A stretch of 64,000 nucleotides of DNA, taken from Litorilituus sediminis. GTDB taxonomy: Bacteria; Pseudomonadota; Gammaproteobacteria; Enterobacterales; Alteromonadaceae. Below, piece by piece: positions 1 through 9,441 of the stretch. Below the pieces are notes generated by a model. It did not search any database and was not told the origin of the DNA. It saw nothing but the letters and a program-made list of their open reading frames with translations. The DNA lies in the NCBI RefSeq assembly GCF_004295665.1, contig NZ_CP034759.1, positions 3,596,001 to 3,660,000 on the forward strand, in the 5' to 3' direction. Made by a program: the position numbers and the translations under genes. The stretch's first letter is position 1. Each line of letters opens with the position of its first letter.

Positions 1-20
1 AAGTTCTCAATATAAATGAC

Positions 21-54
21 TAATGGCTGACGATAATAAAATGTTCAGCCATTA
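21..54. repeat. 10-bp inverted repeat downstream of srmB
   Basis: TAATGGCTGA at 21-30 is exactly complementary to TCAGCCATTA at 45-54, with a 14-nt loop. It lies about 100 bp past the srmB stop codon (srmB runs leftward). There is no T-run on either side, so it is a weak terminator candidate at best. Confidence 0.35.
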
Positions 55-155
55 TTAACAATAAGCTTTGTCGCCTATTTTTTATTAAACGCTTACGGGT
101 AAGCTAATTTAACTAATTTAGTACCGTTATTATGATGCCAACATAGTAACTAAGC

Positions 156-1415
156 TTAGGCCTTCTTCGCTTGTTTGGCTTTTTTCAGCTTTTTCTTGGC
201 TTGCTTTTTCGCTTTAGCCTTTTTCTGCGCCGGCGTTAATTTAACTTTAGCCTTTTTATTGGCCACACGTGCTTCTTTATTTTTTGGTCTAAGCTCTTCA
301 ATAACACGTCTTTGCAAACGTTCTTTCATGTAGCGCTCAATTTTACCTATGACCGGCATATCGTGAGCTTCAACTAATGAAATAGCAGTACCTTTGTTAC
401 CAGCACGACCTGTTCTGCCAATGCGGTGTAAGTAAATGTCTGCTTTACGTGGCATATCAAAGTTAATAACATGGGTAATATCATCAATATCTAAACCACG
501 TGCGGCGACATCGGTGGCAACTAATACGCTAATTTCGCCACTTTTGACTCTTTCAACGGCTTTATTGCGCTTATCTTGCGGCATTTTTCCTTCTAGCCAT
601 ACGCAAGGGATTTCATCACCATATAACTTGCCAGATAAGAACTGAACGGTTTCTCGCTTGTTAGCGAAAACCACAGCACGCTTTACTTGCTCTTGCTTTA
701 AAATATTCAGTAATAATTGTAATTTGTGCTGAGCGTTATCAGCTAAATGCATCCACTGATGAATAACCGCTTTTTCTTTACGCGATGGGTTTGACTCTAA
801 AAATACTGGCTCTGATAGTACTTCTTTAGCAAACTTTAATACACCAGCACCTTCTAAGGTAGCTGAAAACAACATGGTTTGTTTACGCCAGCGCGACTCA
901 GCAACAATGCGATTGATTGTTTCTCTAAAGCCCATGTCTAGCATGCGATCTGCTTCATCAAGGATCAGAATTTCAATATCGCGGGTATCAAACTGTTCAT
1001 TTTCAATATATTCAAGCAAACGCCCAGGGGTTGCGACAAGAATATCCGTAGTACTGTTTAAGATGTCATTATGGCTACCATAATTAACACCACCGGTAAT
1101 CACCCCTGTTTTTACATTACAAAGCTCGGTGAGTTTCTCGCTGTCTTCACCAATTTGTAGTGCCAGCTCTCTCGTTGGTGTAAGTATTAACACACGTGGA
1201 AAGCCAGGTTTATTGCGAGGGTAGTCTAATAAATGCTGAGCGGCAGGTAATAAAAATGACGCTGTTTTACCTGTGCCAGTTGGCGCAGAAGCTAAAACAT
1301 CTTTACCTGTCATGGCTTCAGGGATAACCAACTCTTGAATAGAGGTCGGCTTTTTATAGCCAATTTTTTTGATACTGGCTAGTAACTCAGAATCAAGTTC
1401 GAACTGCTCAAACAT
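156..1415 (-). CDS. srmB: ATP-dependent DEAD-box RNA helicase SrmB
   Basis: A 419-residue DEAD-box helicase. It shows the Q motif (SIQ, ~25-27), Walker A APTGTGKT (44-51), PTRELALQ, TPGR, DEAD (153-156), SAT (184-186) and the C-terminal RecA-domain motifs ending HRIGRTGRAG. The tail after ~370 is rich in Lys and Ala, as in SrmB. The RWRKQT, SATLEG and ISLVEAHD segments match E. coli SrmB better than RhlE, RhlB or CsdA. In E. coli SrmB acts early in 50S ribosome assembly; the same role is inferred here. The gene is transcribed away from fldB and looks monocistronic. The basic tail probably contributes non-specific RNA binding. Confidence 0.9.
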   Translation of the reverse strand: MFEQFELDSELLASIKKIGYKKPTSIQELVIPEAMTGKDVLASAPTGTGKTASFLLPAAQHLLDYPRNKPGFPRVLILTPTRELALQIGEDSEKLTELCNVKTGVITGGVNYGSHNDILNSTTDILVATPGRLLEYIENEQFDTRDIEILILDEADRMLDMGFRETINRIVAESRWRKQTMLFSATLEGAGVLKFAKEVLSEPVFLESNPSRKEKAVIHQWMHLADNAQHKLQLLLNILKQEQVKRAVVFANKRETVQFLSGKLYGDEIPCVWLEGKMPQDKRNKAVERVKSGEISVLVATDVAARGLDIDDITHVINFDMPRKADIYLHRIGRTGRAGNKGTAISLVEAHDMPVIGKIERYMKERLQRRVIEELRPKNKEARVANKKAKVKLTPAQKKAKAKKQAKKKLKKAKQAKKA

Positions 1416-1495
1416 AAGGGATATTTCACTAAAATAATACGATTGAAAAAGATGGCCTGATTATAGTGCCTTGTTAGGTGATTTACTAAAACTTT

Positions 1496-1519
1496 GTGGA
1501 AACTTTCGCAAGTTTCCAC
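1496..1519 (-). terminator. Hairpin terminator downstream of fldB
   Basis: A perfect 10-bp stem: GTGGAAACTT at 1496-1505 pairs with AAGTTTCCAC at 1510-1519. Read on the minus strand the loop is GCGA, a GNRA tetraloop, and the stem is followed by CAAAGTTTT. It sits 15 nt past the fldB stop codon. The T-run is short, so efficiency is uncertain. Confidence 0.6.
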
Positions 1520-1534
1520 TGTTTTAGTGTTTCG

Positions 1535-2053
1535 TTATGGACTTTCACTATATTCTATTAAAATTTGTTCGCACCAGGCATTAATACGTTCATCCGTTAA
1601 TTTATATTGGTTGTCTTCATCTAGGGCTAAGCCGACAAATTGGCTATTATCTTGAGTGAGTGCTTTTGATGCGGCAAATTCATAACCTTGATTTGGCCAA
1701 TAACCAATTAAATGCGCGCCTCGTGCTTGTACTTCATCATGAAGCATGCCAAGCGCATCTTGAAACCAATCGGTATAACCAATTTGATCGCCCATGCCAT
1801 ATAAGGCGACGACTTTATCTGTTAAATCAAGTTGGCTGATGTCTTGCCAGATAGACTCCCAATCTTCTTGTAACTCACCATAGTCCCAAGTAGAAATACC
1901 ATAAATGATAAAATCATATTCTAAGCTATCAGCTAACGGCTTATCTTTAATGTTAATAATATCGACAATATCACTGCCTATCACTGCTTGAATCTTTTCT
2001 GCCACGATTTCGGTGTAACAGGTGGTCGAGCCGTAGAATAATCCAATTTTCAT
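1535..2053 (-). CDS. fldB: Flavodoxin FldB
   Basis: A 172-residue long-chain flavodoxin. The FMN phosphate-binding loop is GSTTCYTE (8-15), followed by STWDYGE and YGMGDQ segments around the isoalloxazine ring. GMLHD and GLALDEDNQY are shared with E. coli FldB rather than FldA. It is a soluble one-electron carrier. The E. coli order is fldB-xerD-dsbC-recJ-prfB-lysS; here fldB is divergent from dsbC and xerD is absent from between them. A 206-bp divergent intergenic region should hold both promoters. A hairpin terminator follows the gene. Confidence 0.88.
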   Translation of the reverse strand: MKIGLFYGSTTCYTEIVAEKIQAVIGSDIVDIINIKDKPLADSLEYDFIIYGISTWDYGELQEDWESIWQDISQLDLTDKVVALYGMGDQIGYTDWFQDALGMLHDEVQARGAHLIGYWPNQGYEFAASKALTQDNSQFVGLALDEDNQYKLTDERINAWCEQILIEYSESP

Positions 2054-2259
2054 TAATAATACTCAGGATGAAAAATTTGCTGGCGATTTTAGCAGAACTT
2101 TACTGCTTTGTTTGCGCTTTAACGCAATTATTGGGCAATTATCACAAATAAATTGCATTATCTTAGTGATAGCTGTAATTTCCCTAACTAATTGTCGGTC
2201 TCATTAGTAGAGTGTCACTAAATTTTCCGTGACATTATTTTTATCTTCTGGAAATTATT

Positions 2260-3075
2260 ATGCGAAAGAATTTTATTGGTCGTGTTGCAAATAAAGCAGC
2301 ATTTGTTTTATTGGCAGGCTTAACGAGTATCTCAATGAGTAATGCTGTGTTAGCAAATGATAGTGCTAATGTGCCTGCTGCAATTGCGCAAGTTGATGCT
2401 GATGTGACTGAGCTAAACCCTAGTGCATTAAAAGAAAAGATTCAACGCATGTTAGGTTTAGAGGTAATCAAAGTGGAGCCGACACCGGTTCCGGGTATTG
2501 CCATGCTGATCACTAATCAAGGCTTATTTTATGCCAGTAACAATGGTGAGTTTTTTATTCAAGGTAAGGTTTATAAACTAGGCGGCACAGTCACTGATTT
2601 ATCAGAACAAAGCTTAGCTAAGGTTCGTTTATCTGGATTAGAAAAATTTAGCGATAGCGTTATTGAGTATAAAGCAAAAGATGAAAAGCATGTTGTGACG
2701 GTATTTACCGATATCACTTGTGGTTATTGTCGTAAAATGCACGCACAAATGGATGAATATAATGCTATGGGCATAACCTTTCGCTACCTTGCATATCCAA
2801 GAGCAGGTATTAGTGATCGTTTAGGTAACCCAACGCAAGGTTTTAGAGATTTACGTTCTATTTGGTGTAATGAAGAAGCGGCGACTGCGATGACTAAGGC
2901 GAAAAATGGCGGCGCCGTGGCTGATAGAATTTGTGATGCGCCAATTGAAGAGCAATTTAACTTTGGTCGTCAAGTAGGCGTGTCTGGTACACCGGCAATT
3001 ATCCTTGAAAATGGCATGATGCTACCGGGTTATCAACCACCAGCACAGCTAGCTGAAGTGTTAAAAAAATTATAA
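2260..3075 (+). CDS. dsbC: Thiol:disulfide isomerase DsbC
   Basis: A 271-residue periplasmic protein with a Sec signal peptide (basic start, hydrophobic core ~12-30, probable cleavage near VLA-ND). After an N-terminal dimerisation domain comes a thioredoxin fold with active site CGYC (154-157) and the cis-proline loop SGTPA (~242-246). A second Cys pair (C203, C225) matches the structural disulfide of DsbC. It isomerises wrong disulfides in the periplasm and is recycled by DsbD (family knowledge). recJ follows after 29 bp, so co-transcription is likely. Confidence 0.93.
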   Translation: MRKNFIGRVANKAAFVLLAGLTSISMSNAVLANDSANVPAAIAQVDADVTELNPSALKEKIQRMLGLEVIKVEPTPVPGIAMLITNQGLFYASNNGEFFIQGKVYKLGGTVTDLSEQSLAKVRLSGLEKFSDSVIEYKAKDEKHVVTVFTDITCGYCRKMHAQMDEYNAMGITFRYLAYPRAGISDRLGNPTQGFRDLRSIWCNEEAATAMTKAKNGGAVADRICDAPIEEQFNFGRQVGVSGTPAIILENGMMLPGYQPPAQLAEVLKKL

Positions 3076-3104
3076 GTTAATCGATTTTTAGTTAATTTTA
3101 CTTA

Positions 3105-4862
3105 ATGAATAAACAAATCATTCGACGTGAGCGGGTAAGTGATGAGCATTTACCCGCTCATTTGCATCCAGTAATCAAACAAATTTATGCCACCCGTGGT
3201 GTTCGCTCAGATGTCGAACTTGAGTTAGTTGTTGCCAATCTGCTGGGCGTTAAAGAGCTTGATTCTTGTCTTAAAGGCTTAAAACAAGCGTGCGTGTTAT
3301 TACATCAAGCCCTAGTGAATAAAGCGGCGATTGTTATTGTTGGTGACTTTGATGCTGATGGCGCAACCAGTACCGCATTAATGATGGAAGCTTTAACCTT
3401 GATGGGCAGTAATCATCACAGCTTTATCGTGCCTAACCGTTTTGAATATGGTTATGGTTTAACGCCAGAGATAGTTGATATTGCCCATGGTCAAGGGGCA
3501 CAAATGCTTATTACTGTTGATAATGGTATTAGCTGTATTGCTGGCGTCGCGCGAGCTAAAGCGCTTGGTATGCAAGTGATTGTTACTGATCATCACTTAC
3601 CAGGACAACAAACGCCGGATGCCGATGCCATTGTTAACCCGAATCAGCATGGTTGCTCGTTTGCCAGTAAAGCATTAGCGGGTGTTGGTGTCGCTTTTTA
3701 TTTGATGATGGCATTGCGCAAAACACTAAGAGAAGCTGATTACTTTCAACAAAACTTTTTAGCTGAGCCGAATATTGCTCAGTTGCTTGATTTGGTCGCC
3801 CTTGGCACGGTTGCTGATGTAGTGCCGCTAGATGTGAATAACCGAATTTTGGTGTCGCAAGGGCTTAACCGTATTAGGGCAGGACAAACAAGACCAGGGA
3901 TTGTTGCTTTAATTGAAATCGCAAATCGAAATCAGCAACAATTAGTTGCCAGTGATTTTGGTTTTGCTTTAGGGCCACGAATTAATGCCGCAGGCCGTTT
4001 AGATGATATGTCTTATGGTATTAATTGTTTGTTAGCTGGTGATTTAAGTAGTGCTCGGGTAATGGCAGCTGAGCTTGATGATTTAAATAAAGCGCGCAGA
4101 GAAATTGAACAAGGCATGCAAGCTGAAGCTGAGCGGGTAATGGCGTCGCTTAACTTTTCTAGCGACAACTTACCAAGCGCCATAGCCTTGTATCAACAGG
4201 ATTGGCATCAAGGGGTTATTGGTATTGTTGCTGGCAGGCTAAAAGAAAAGTATCACAGACCAAGTATTGTTTTTGCTAACGGCAGTGATGATAACCTTGA
4301 TGGCAATGATGATATAGTGATTAAAGGCTCAGCACGATCAATTCCTGGCTTACATATTCGTGACTTATTAGAGCGAATTGATAGTTTACACCCAGAGCTT
4401 ATCGATAAGTTTGGTGGTCATGCTATGGCAGCAGGTTTATCGATTAAGGTAAAGCACTTTACTCAATTTCAACAAGTTTTTGCTGAACTTGCTGCTAATA
4501 CCTTGAAAGAGGAAGACTTGCAGCAAGTGTTAGTGTCAGATGGCGAATTAGCTGCTCAAGATATGACGCTAGATTTTGCTCAGCTTATTCGTGACGCAGG
4601 TCCTTGGGGACAAGCCTTTGTTGAGCCGCTCTTTGATGATGTATTTTCATTAGTGCAACAACGTATTGTTGGTGAGAAACATTTAAAACTGGTTGTGGAA
4701 AAGTCAGGGCAAGTGTTTGATGCCATTGCCTTTAATGTTGATGTTAACGCATGGCCAAACAGTAGCGCGCAGCAAGTGAAGCTTGTTTATCGTCTTGATA
4801 TTAATGAGTTTAGAGGTAAGCGTAATGTGCAGTTAATGGTGGAATATTTACAGGCGGTGTAG
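3105..4862 (+). CDS. recJ: Single-stranded-DNA-specific exonuclease RecJ
   Basis: A 585-residue DHH-family 5'-3' ssDNA exonuclease. Metal-binding motifs are DFDADG (81-86), VDNG (138-141) and DHH (162-164). A DHHA1 domain with GPRINAAGR and KGSARS and the GGHAMAAG motif follows, then a C-terminal OB-like domain. Length matches E. coli RecJ (577). It acts in RecF-pathway recombination and mismatch repair. It sits 29 bp behind dsbC, as in other gammaproteobacteria. The ATG at 3105 gives the expected N-terminus, although no strong Shine-Dalgarno is visible before it. Confidence 0.95.
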   Translation: MNKQIIRRERVSDEHLPAHLHPVIKQIYATRGVRSDVELELVVANLLGVKELDSCLKGLKQACVLLHQALVNKAAIVIVGDFDADGATSTALMMEALTLMGSNHHSFIVPNRFEYGYGLTPEIVDIAHGQGAQMLITVDNGISCIAGVARAKALGMQVIVTDHHLPGQQTPDADAIVNPNQHGCSFASKALAGVGVAFYLMMALRKTLREADYFQQNFLAEPNIAQLLDLVALGTVADVVPLDVNNRILVSQGLNRIRAGQTRPGIVALIEIANRNQQQLVASDFGFALGPRINAAGRLDDMSYGINCLLAGDLSSARVMAAELDDLNKARREIEQGMQAEAERVMASLNFSSDNLPSAIALYQQDWHQGVIGIVAGRLKEKYHRPSIVFANGSDDNLDGNDDIVIKGSARSIPGLHIRDLLERIDSLHPELIDKFGGHAMAAGLSIKVKHFTQFQQVFAELAANTLKEEDLQQVLVSDGELAAQDMTLDFAQLIRDAGPWGQAFVEPLFDDVFSLVQQRIVGEKHLKLVVEKSGQVFDAIAFNVDVNAWPNSSAQQVKLVYRLDINEFRGKRNVQLMVEYLQAV

Positions 4863-5080
4863 AGGCCAATTTACATCAAGTTTTATGTTAGTCGCTGACT
4901 AAATTATGCTTTAGATACTCGTGCTATCTTAGTTAGCTTTTATCTAACAGTCGCGTTTATTTACTGACCTAATTAAGCTACAATGCCCGCTAATTTTTTC
5001 GTATTCTAGTCAGGCTGCTATTTTTCAGCGGATTTAGCAGTATTTCCGACTAATTTTTCAAGGTTAATGTTTGCAGGCTT

Positions 5081-6179
5081 ATGTTTGAAGTCAATCCTAT
5101 TCTGAATAAAGTAAAAGAAATTCGCCAACGTGCAGAGCTGCTTCGGGGGTATCTTTGACTATGATGTCAAAGCTGAACGTTTAGTTGAAGTGACACGCGA
5201 ATTAGAACTACCTGACGTTTGGAATGAGCCAGAACGCGCACAAGCTTTAGGCAAAGAACGCAGCAGTTTAGAAGAAGTGGTTAAAACCATTGTGGATTTA
5301 GAAACTGGCTGTGATGATATTGAAGGCTTAGTTGAATTAGCCATAGAAGAACAAGATCAAGATACCTTTAATGATGCCTTAGCAGAAGGTGAGTCGTTAG
5401 AAGCGGTATTGGAAAAACTTGAGTTTCGCCGTATGTTTAGTGGCGAGCAAGATGCTAACAACTGTTATTTAGATATTCAGTCAGGCTCTGGCGGTACCGA
5501 AGCGCAAGATTGGGCGGAAATGCTCATGCGTATGTATTTGCGTTGGGGTGAAGCGCATGGCTTTAAAACCGAAGTTATTGAAGTAACCGATGGTGATGTT
5601 GCTGGTATTAAAGGTTGTACCATTAAGTACACAGGTGAATATGCTTTTGGTTGGTTAAGAACAGAAACCGGTGTGCATCGTTTAGTACGTAAGTCACCGT
5701 TTGACTCAAGTGGTCGTCGCCATACCTCATTTGCTTCAGCATTTATTTACCCTGAAATTGATGACAATATCGAAATTGATATTAATCCAGCTGATTTAAG
5801 AACCGATACCTTTAGAGCATCAGGTGCTGGTGGTCAGCACGTTAATAAAACTGACTCTGCTATTCGTATTACGCATATTCCAACGGGTGCTGTGGTTGCT
5901 TGTCAGGCGGATCGTTCACAACATAAAAACCGTGCAACGGCAATGAAGCTATTAAAAGCTAAGCTTTATGAAATGGAAATTCAAAAGCAAAACGAAGGTA
6001 AGCAAGAGCTAGAAGACGGTAAATCAGATATTGGCTGGGGTAGTCAAATTCGTTCGTATGTTTTAGATGATAGCCGTATTAAAGATTTAAGAACGGGTGT
6101 TGAGAATAGAAACACTCAAGCCGTATTAGACGGTGATTTAGATAAGTTTATTGAAGCCAGCTTAAAGTCTGGCTTATAA
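5081..6179 (+). CDS. prfB: Peptide chain release factor 2 (programmed +1 frameshift)
   Basis: The zero frame starts at ATG 5081 ([10 protein letters not shown]...) and stops at TGA 5156-5158 after 25 codons. A +1 shift at CTT-TGA-C gives GYL-DYD and continues to 6179, for a 365-residue product, the same length as E. coli RF2. SPF, the stop-recognition tripeptide, falls at 205-207 and the GGQ peptidyl-hydrolysis motif at 250-252, both identical to E. coli numbering. RF2 reads UGA and UAA; low RF2 raises frameshifting at its own UGA, an established autoregulatory loop. lysS follows after 50 bp, as in E. coli. Confidence 0.96.
5141..5159 (+). other. Programmed +1 frameshift site of prfB
   Basis: CTT CGG GGG TAT CTT TGA C. 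An internal Shine-Dalgarno-like CGGGGG lies just upstream of the slippery CTT, followed by the in-frame UGA and a C. This matches the E. coli site (AGGGGGUAUCUUUGAC) apart from the first base. Slippage of the P-site tRNA from CUU to UUU puts GAC in the A site. Confidence 0.95.
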
Positions 6180-6229
6180 AATTTGCAAGACTATTTTTAA
6201 AAGTTTTAAGTGAGAGTAGAGAAACTAAC

Positions 6230-7801
6230 ATGACTAACAAGGTTCAAGATAACCAAATAGCACAAGATGAAAATAAGTTGATTGCTGAGCGTCGCGGTAA
6301 ATTAGATAAGATCCGTGAAAATTGTCCAGCAAACGGTCATCCAAATGATTTTATCCGTAAGGATTATGCGCAAGACTTACAGGATGCGCATAGTGCTAAG
6401 GATAAAGAAGCCCTTGAAGCAGAAACTGAAAAATACAGTGTTGCTGGTCGTGTTATGGCGAAACGTGGTCCATTCTTGGTTCTTCAAGATATGACGGGTC
6501 GCATTCAAGCTTATGCGGATAAAAACGTACAAAAAGATATTAAAGCGCGTTGGGGCTTGCTAGATATTGGCGATATTATTGGTGTTACAGGTACTTTGCA
6601 TAAGTCAGGTAAAGGTGATTTATATGTCAATATGGATGAGTACCAGTTATTAACTAAATCACTGCGTCCTTTACCAGAAAAGTTCCACGGCTTATCTGAT
6701 CAAGAAACTAAATATCGTCAACGCTATGTTGATTTGATCACCAACGAAGACACGCGTAAAACCTTTAAGATTCGCTCACAAATCGTTAACGGTATTCGTA
6801 ACTTCTTAACTAGTAAAGACTTTGTTGAAGTTGAAACGCCAATGTTACAAGTGATCCCAGGTGGTGCAACCGCTAAACCATTTATGACTTATCATAATGC
6901 GTTAGATATCGACATGTATTTACGAATCGCACCAGAGCTTTACTTGAAGCGTCTAGTGGTTGGTGGCTTTGAGCGTGTTTTCGAAATAAACCGTAACTTC
7001 AGAAACGAAGGTTTATCAACGCGCCATAATCCTGAATTTACTATGATTGAGTTCTACCAAGCATACGCTGACTATAAAGACTTAATGAACTTAACTGAAG
7101 ATATGTTACGTACTATTGCTCAAGATGTGTTAGGTACAACAACTATTCGTAATACCGTTAAAAATGCTGAAGGTGAAGTAGTTGAAGAGATCTTCTACGA
7201 CTTTGGTCAGCCATTTGAGCGTTTATCTATGGTTGATGCCATTCTTAAATATGGTAAAGAAAAGCACGGTGATATGCTTGATGAAGCAGTACTTCGTGAC
7301 CCAGAAAATAACTTTGACGCACTAAAAACTATGGCAAAAGCGGTAGGCGTCAAAGAAGGTGATGCTGCTAAGGTTTGGGGACCAGGTAAATATATTTGTG
7401 AAATATTTGAAGAAGTTGCTGAGCATTTACTTATTCAACCAACTTTTATCACTGAATACCCTTGGGAAGTATCACCATTAGCACGTCGTAATGATGATAA
7501 CCCATTCATAACTGACCGTTTTGAGTTTTTCGTTGGTGGCCGTGAGTTAGCAAATGGTTTCTCTGAGCTTAACGATGCTGAAGATCAAGCTGCGCGCTTT
7601 AGAAAGCAAGTTGAAGAAAAAGATGCCGGTGATGATGAAGCCATGCACTTTGATGATGACTATATCCGCGCACTAGAGCACGGCTTACCGCCAACAGCAG
7701 GTGAAGGTATTGGTATTGATAGATTAGTGATGTTATTTACTGATTCACCAACGATTAAAGACGTTATTTTATTCCCGCATATGCGCCCTGAAGTTGAATA
7801 A
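6230..7801 (+). CDS. lysS: Lysyl-tRNA synthetase (class II)
   Basis: A 523-residue class II LysRS. An N-terminal OB-fold anticodon-binding domain (~70-160; [16 protein letters not shown]) precedes the catalytic domain, which has motif 2 [15 protein letters not shown] and motif 3 [10 protein letters not shown] (493-502). ELNDAEDQ and the C-terminal LFPHMRPE are typical. It charges tRNA-Lys in the cytoplasm. It follows prfB in the conserved pair, with a Shine-Dalgarno-like GAGAG stretch upstream. A strong terminator sits 30 bp downstream, ending the dsbC-recJ-prfB-lysS block. Confidence 0.96.
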   Translation: MTNKVQDNQIAQDENKLIAERRGKLDKIRENCPANGHPNDFIRKDYAQDLQDAHSAKDKEALEAETEKYSVAGRVMAKRGPFLVLQDMTGRIQAYADKNVQKDIKARWGLLDIGDIIGVTGTLHKSGKGDLYVNMDEYQLLTKSLRPLPEKFHGLSDQETKYRQRYVDLITNEDTRKTFKIRSQIVNGIRNFLTSKDFVEVETPMLQVIPGGATAKPFMTYHNALDIDMYLRIAPELYLKRLVVGGFERVFEINRNFRNEGLSTRHNPEFTMIEFYQAYADYKDLMNLTEDMLRTIAQDVLGTTTIRNTVKNAEGEVVEEIFYDFGQPFERLSMVDAILKYGKEKHGDMLDEAVLRDPENNFDALKTMAKAVGVKEGDAAKVWGPGKYICEIFEEVAEHLLIQPTFITEYPWEVSPLARRNDDNPFITDRFEFFVGGRELANGFSELNDAEDQAARFRKQVEEKDAGDDEAMHFDDDYIRALEHGLPPTAGEGIGIDRLVMLFTDSPTIKDVILFPHMRPEVE

Positions 7802-7831
7802 AAATAACGCGCAATAAGTTAGTTTTAAAAG

Positions 7832-7864
7832 CCCATTGTTACCTTGTTAGCAATGGGTTTTTTT
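7832..7864 (+). terminator. Rho-independent terminator of lysS
   Basis: CCCATTG (7832-7838) pairs with CAATGGG (7851-7857), followed directly by a run of seven T. It lies 30 bp past the lysS stop codon. Confidence 0.85.
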
Positions 7865-7910
7865 GATCCGATTCCTTTTAAGAAAGTTAACGGTGTAAAC
7901 TGAACTGTAA

Positions 7911-7958
7911 AAAATGCTCAACGGTTTGCTTAACAAGCGGTTGAGCATTTTTGTTTTT
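7911..7958. terminator. Strong hairpin between lysS and the NSS transporter gene
   Basis: AAAATGCTCAAC (7911-7922) and GTTGAGCATTTT (7940-7951) form a 12-bp stem with a 17-nt loop, in which GCTT/AAGC can also pair. T-rich sequence follows on the plus strand. A second terminator in tandem with the lysS one, or insulation before the transporter gene. Confidence 0.6.
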
Positions 7959-8082
7959 TCGCGATTAGAGCTGTTTTTTTGTCGCATTATTCAGTAGATT
8001 AGTGACATTCTAATAATTATAAAGCGCAGGTATTGCTTAAGGTAATAGCATTGGCGCTAACAAATATCGATAAGAAGGTTAA

Positions 8083-9429
8083 ATGAGTGTATCTAGAGGC
8101 GGGTTTAGCTCGCGCATGGGCTTTATCCTAGCAGCGGCAGGCTCCGCGGTTGGTTTAGGGAATATTTGGGGCTTTCCAACGCAAACTGCCAGTAATGGTG
8201 GTGCGGCCTTTGTTTTAGTGTATTTAGTGCTAGCATTTTGCTTAGCTTACCCTGCTTTTATGGCTGAGCTATTAATTGGTCGTTATGGGCAAGCCAATGC
8301 GGTAACCTCAATGCAAAAAATGTCACATAAGCTTTGGCAAAAACGTTTTGCATTTTTAGTGGGCTTTGGCGGCATTATTTGTGCGGCATTAATTTTAAGC
8401 TTTTATGGCATTATTGCTGGTTGGATGATGTCTTATGCGATTGAGCCGATAATGAGCTTGATGGGCATGACAGATGCTGCCAACTGGTTAGTGACTCAGT
8501 CGTTAGCGCGTAACTTTATTTTCACCGCCTTGTTTATGCTGCTTACGATTTTCATTATACGTCGCGGTGTTGAGCAGGGTATCGAAAAGTGGTCAAAGCG
8601 CTTAATGCCTATGCTTATCGGTTTGCTTATTCTACTTATTATTTACGTATTTACCTTAGATGGCTCAAGGGAAGGTTTTGCTGCTTATTTAAACCCTGAT
8701 ATTTCGCGTGTATTTGAGCCTGATTTATTGATTAGCGCCTTAGGACAAGCATTCTTCTCGCTGTCTTTAGGTACTAGTGTTATGGTGATTTATGGCTCTT
8801 ATATTTCTAAGAAAGAAAACCTAGTGAGCTTGGGCGCACAAGTTACCTTAATTGATGTATCTATCGCCTTTCTAGCTGGCTTATTAATTATTCCTGCTAT
8901 GTATGTAGCACAAGCACAAGGTGTAGCTATTTTTGCTGAAGATGGTAGTTTAATTTCCGGCTCAAACCTTGTATTTACCGTACTACCTTCTTTGTTCTCT
9001 GGTATGGGTATGGTTGGTTTATTTGTTGCTTTTGGCTTTTTTGTTTTAATGTCTATTGCCGCGTTAACCTCGTCAATTTCCATGTTAGAAGCGCCGGTTT
9101 CGTTTATTGTTGAGCGCAAAGGTTTGCCGCGAGAAAAGGCGACAACTTATATCGGCATAGGCATATTTTGTCTTAGTACACTTATCGTGTTCAATATTAG
9201 CTTTATGTTGGACTTTATCGCTATTTTAGCTACGCAATATGGTCAGCCTATCATTGCTATGCTGTGTTGTGTATTTGTTGGTTGGATTTGGCAGCGCAGT
9301 GAAGTGTTAGCTGAAATTAAACAAGGTCATGATACGGTAGAACACAGCTTTTTCTGGAAAGTTTGGCCTTGGTATACTAAGTTTATATGTCCATCGGCAA
9401 TAGCCTTGGTGTTTTGGCATTCACTATAA
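8083..9429 (+). CDS. Sodium-dependent transporter, NSS/SNF family
   Basis: A 448-residue polytopic inner-membrane protein with roughly 11-12 predicted transmembrane segments. The start FSSRMGFILAAAGSAVGLGN and the TM1 motif GNIWGFP (26-32) are the hallmark of the neurotransmitter:sodium symporter family (LeuT, TnaT, MhsT). These import an amino acid or similar small solute with Na+. The substrate cannot be read from sequence. Weak Shine-Dalgarno AAGAAGG lies 5-6 nt before the ATG. It stands alone between strong terminators and is convergent with the pseudouridine synthase gene. Confidence 0.88.
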   Translation: MSVSRGGFSSRMGFILAAAGSAVGLGNIWGFPTQTASNGGAAFVLVYLVLAFCLAYPAFMAELLIGRYGQANAVTSMQKMSHKLWQKRFAFLVGFGGIICAALILSFYGIIAGWMMSYAIEPIMSLMGMTDAANWLVTQSLARNFIFTALFMLLTIFIIRRGVEQGIEKWSKRLMPMLIGLLILLIIYVFTLDGSREGFAAYLNPDISRVFEPDLLISALGQAFFSLSLGTSVMVIYGSYISKKENLVSLGAQVTLIDVSIAFLAGLLIIPAMYVAQAQGVAIFAEDGSLISGSNLVFTVLPSLFSGMGMVGLFVAFGFFVLMSIAALTSSISMLEAPVSFIVERKGLPREKATTYIGIGIFCLSTLIVFNISFMLDFIAILATQYGQPIIAMLCCVFVGWIWQRSEVLAEIKQGHDTVEHSFFWKVWPWYTKFICPSAIALVFWHSL

Positions 9430-9441
9430 AAGCTAATTAGC

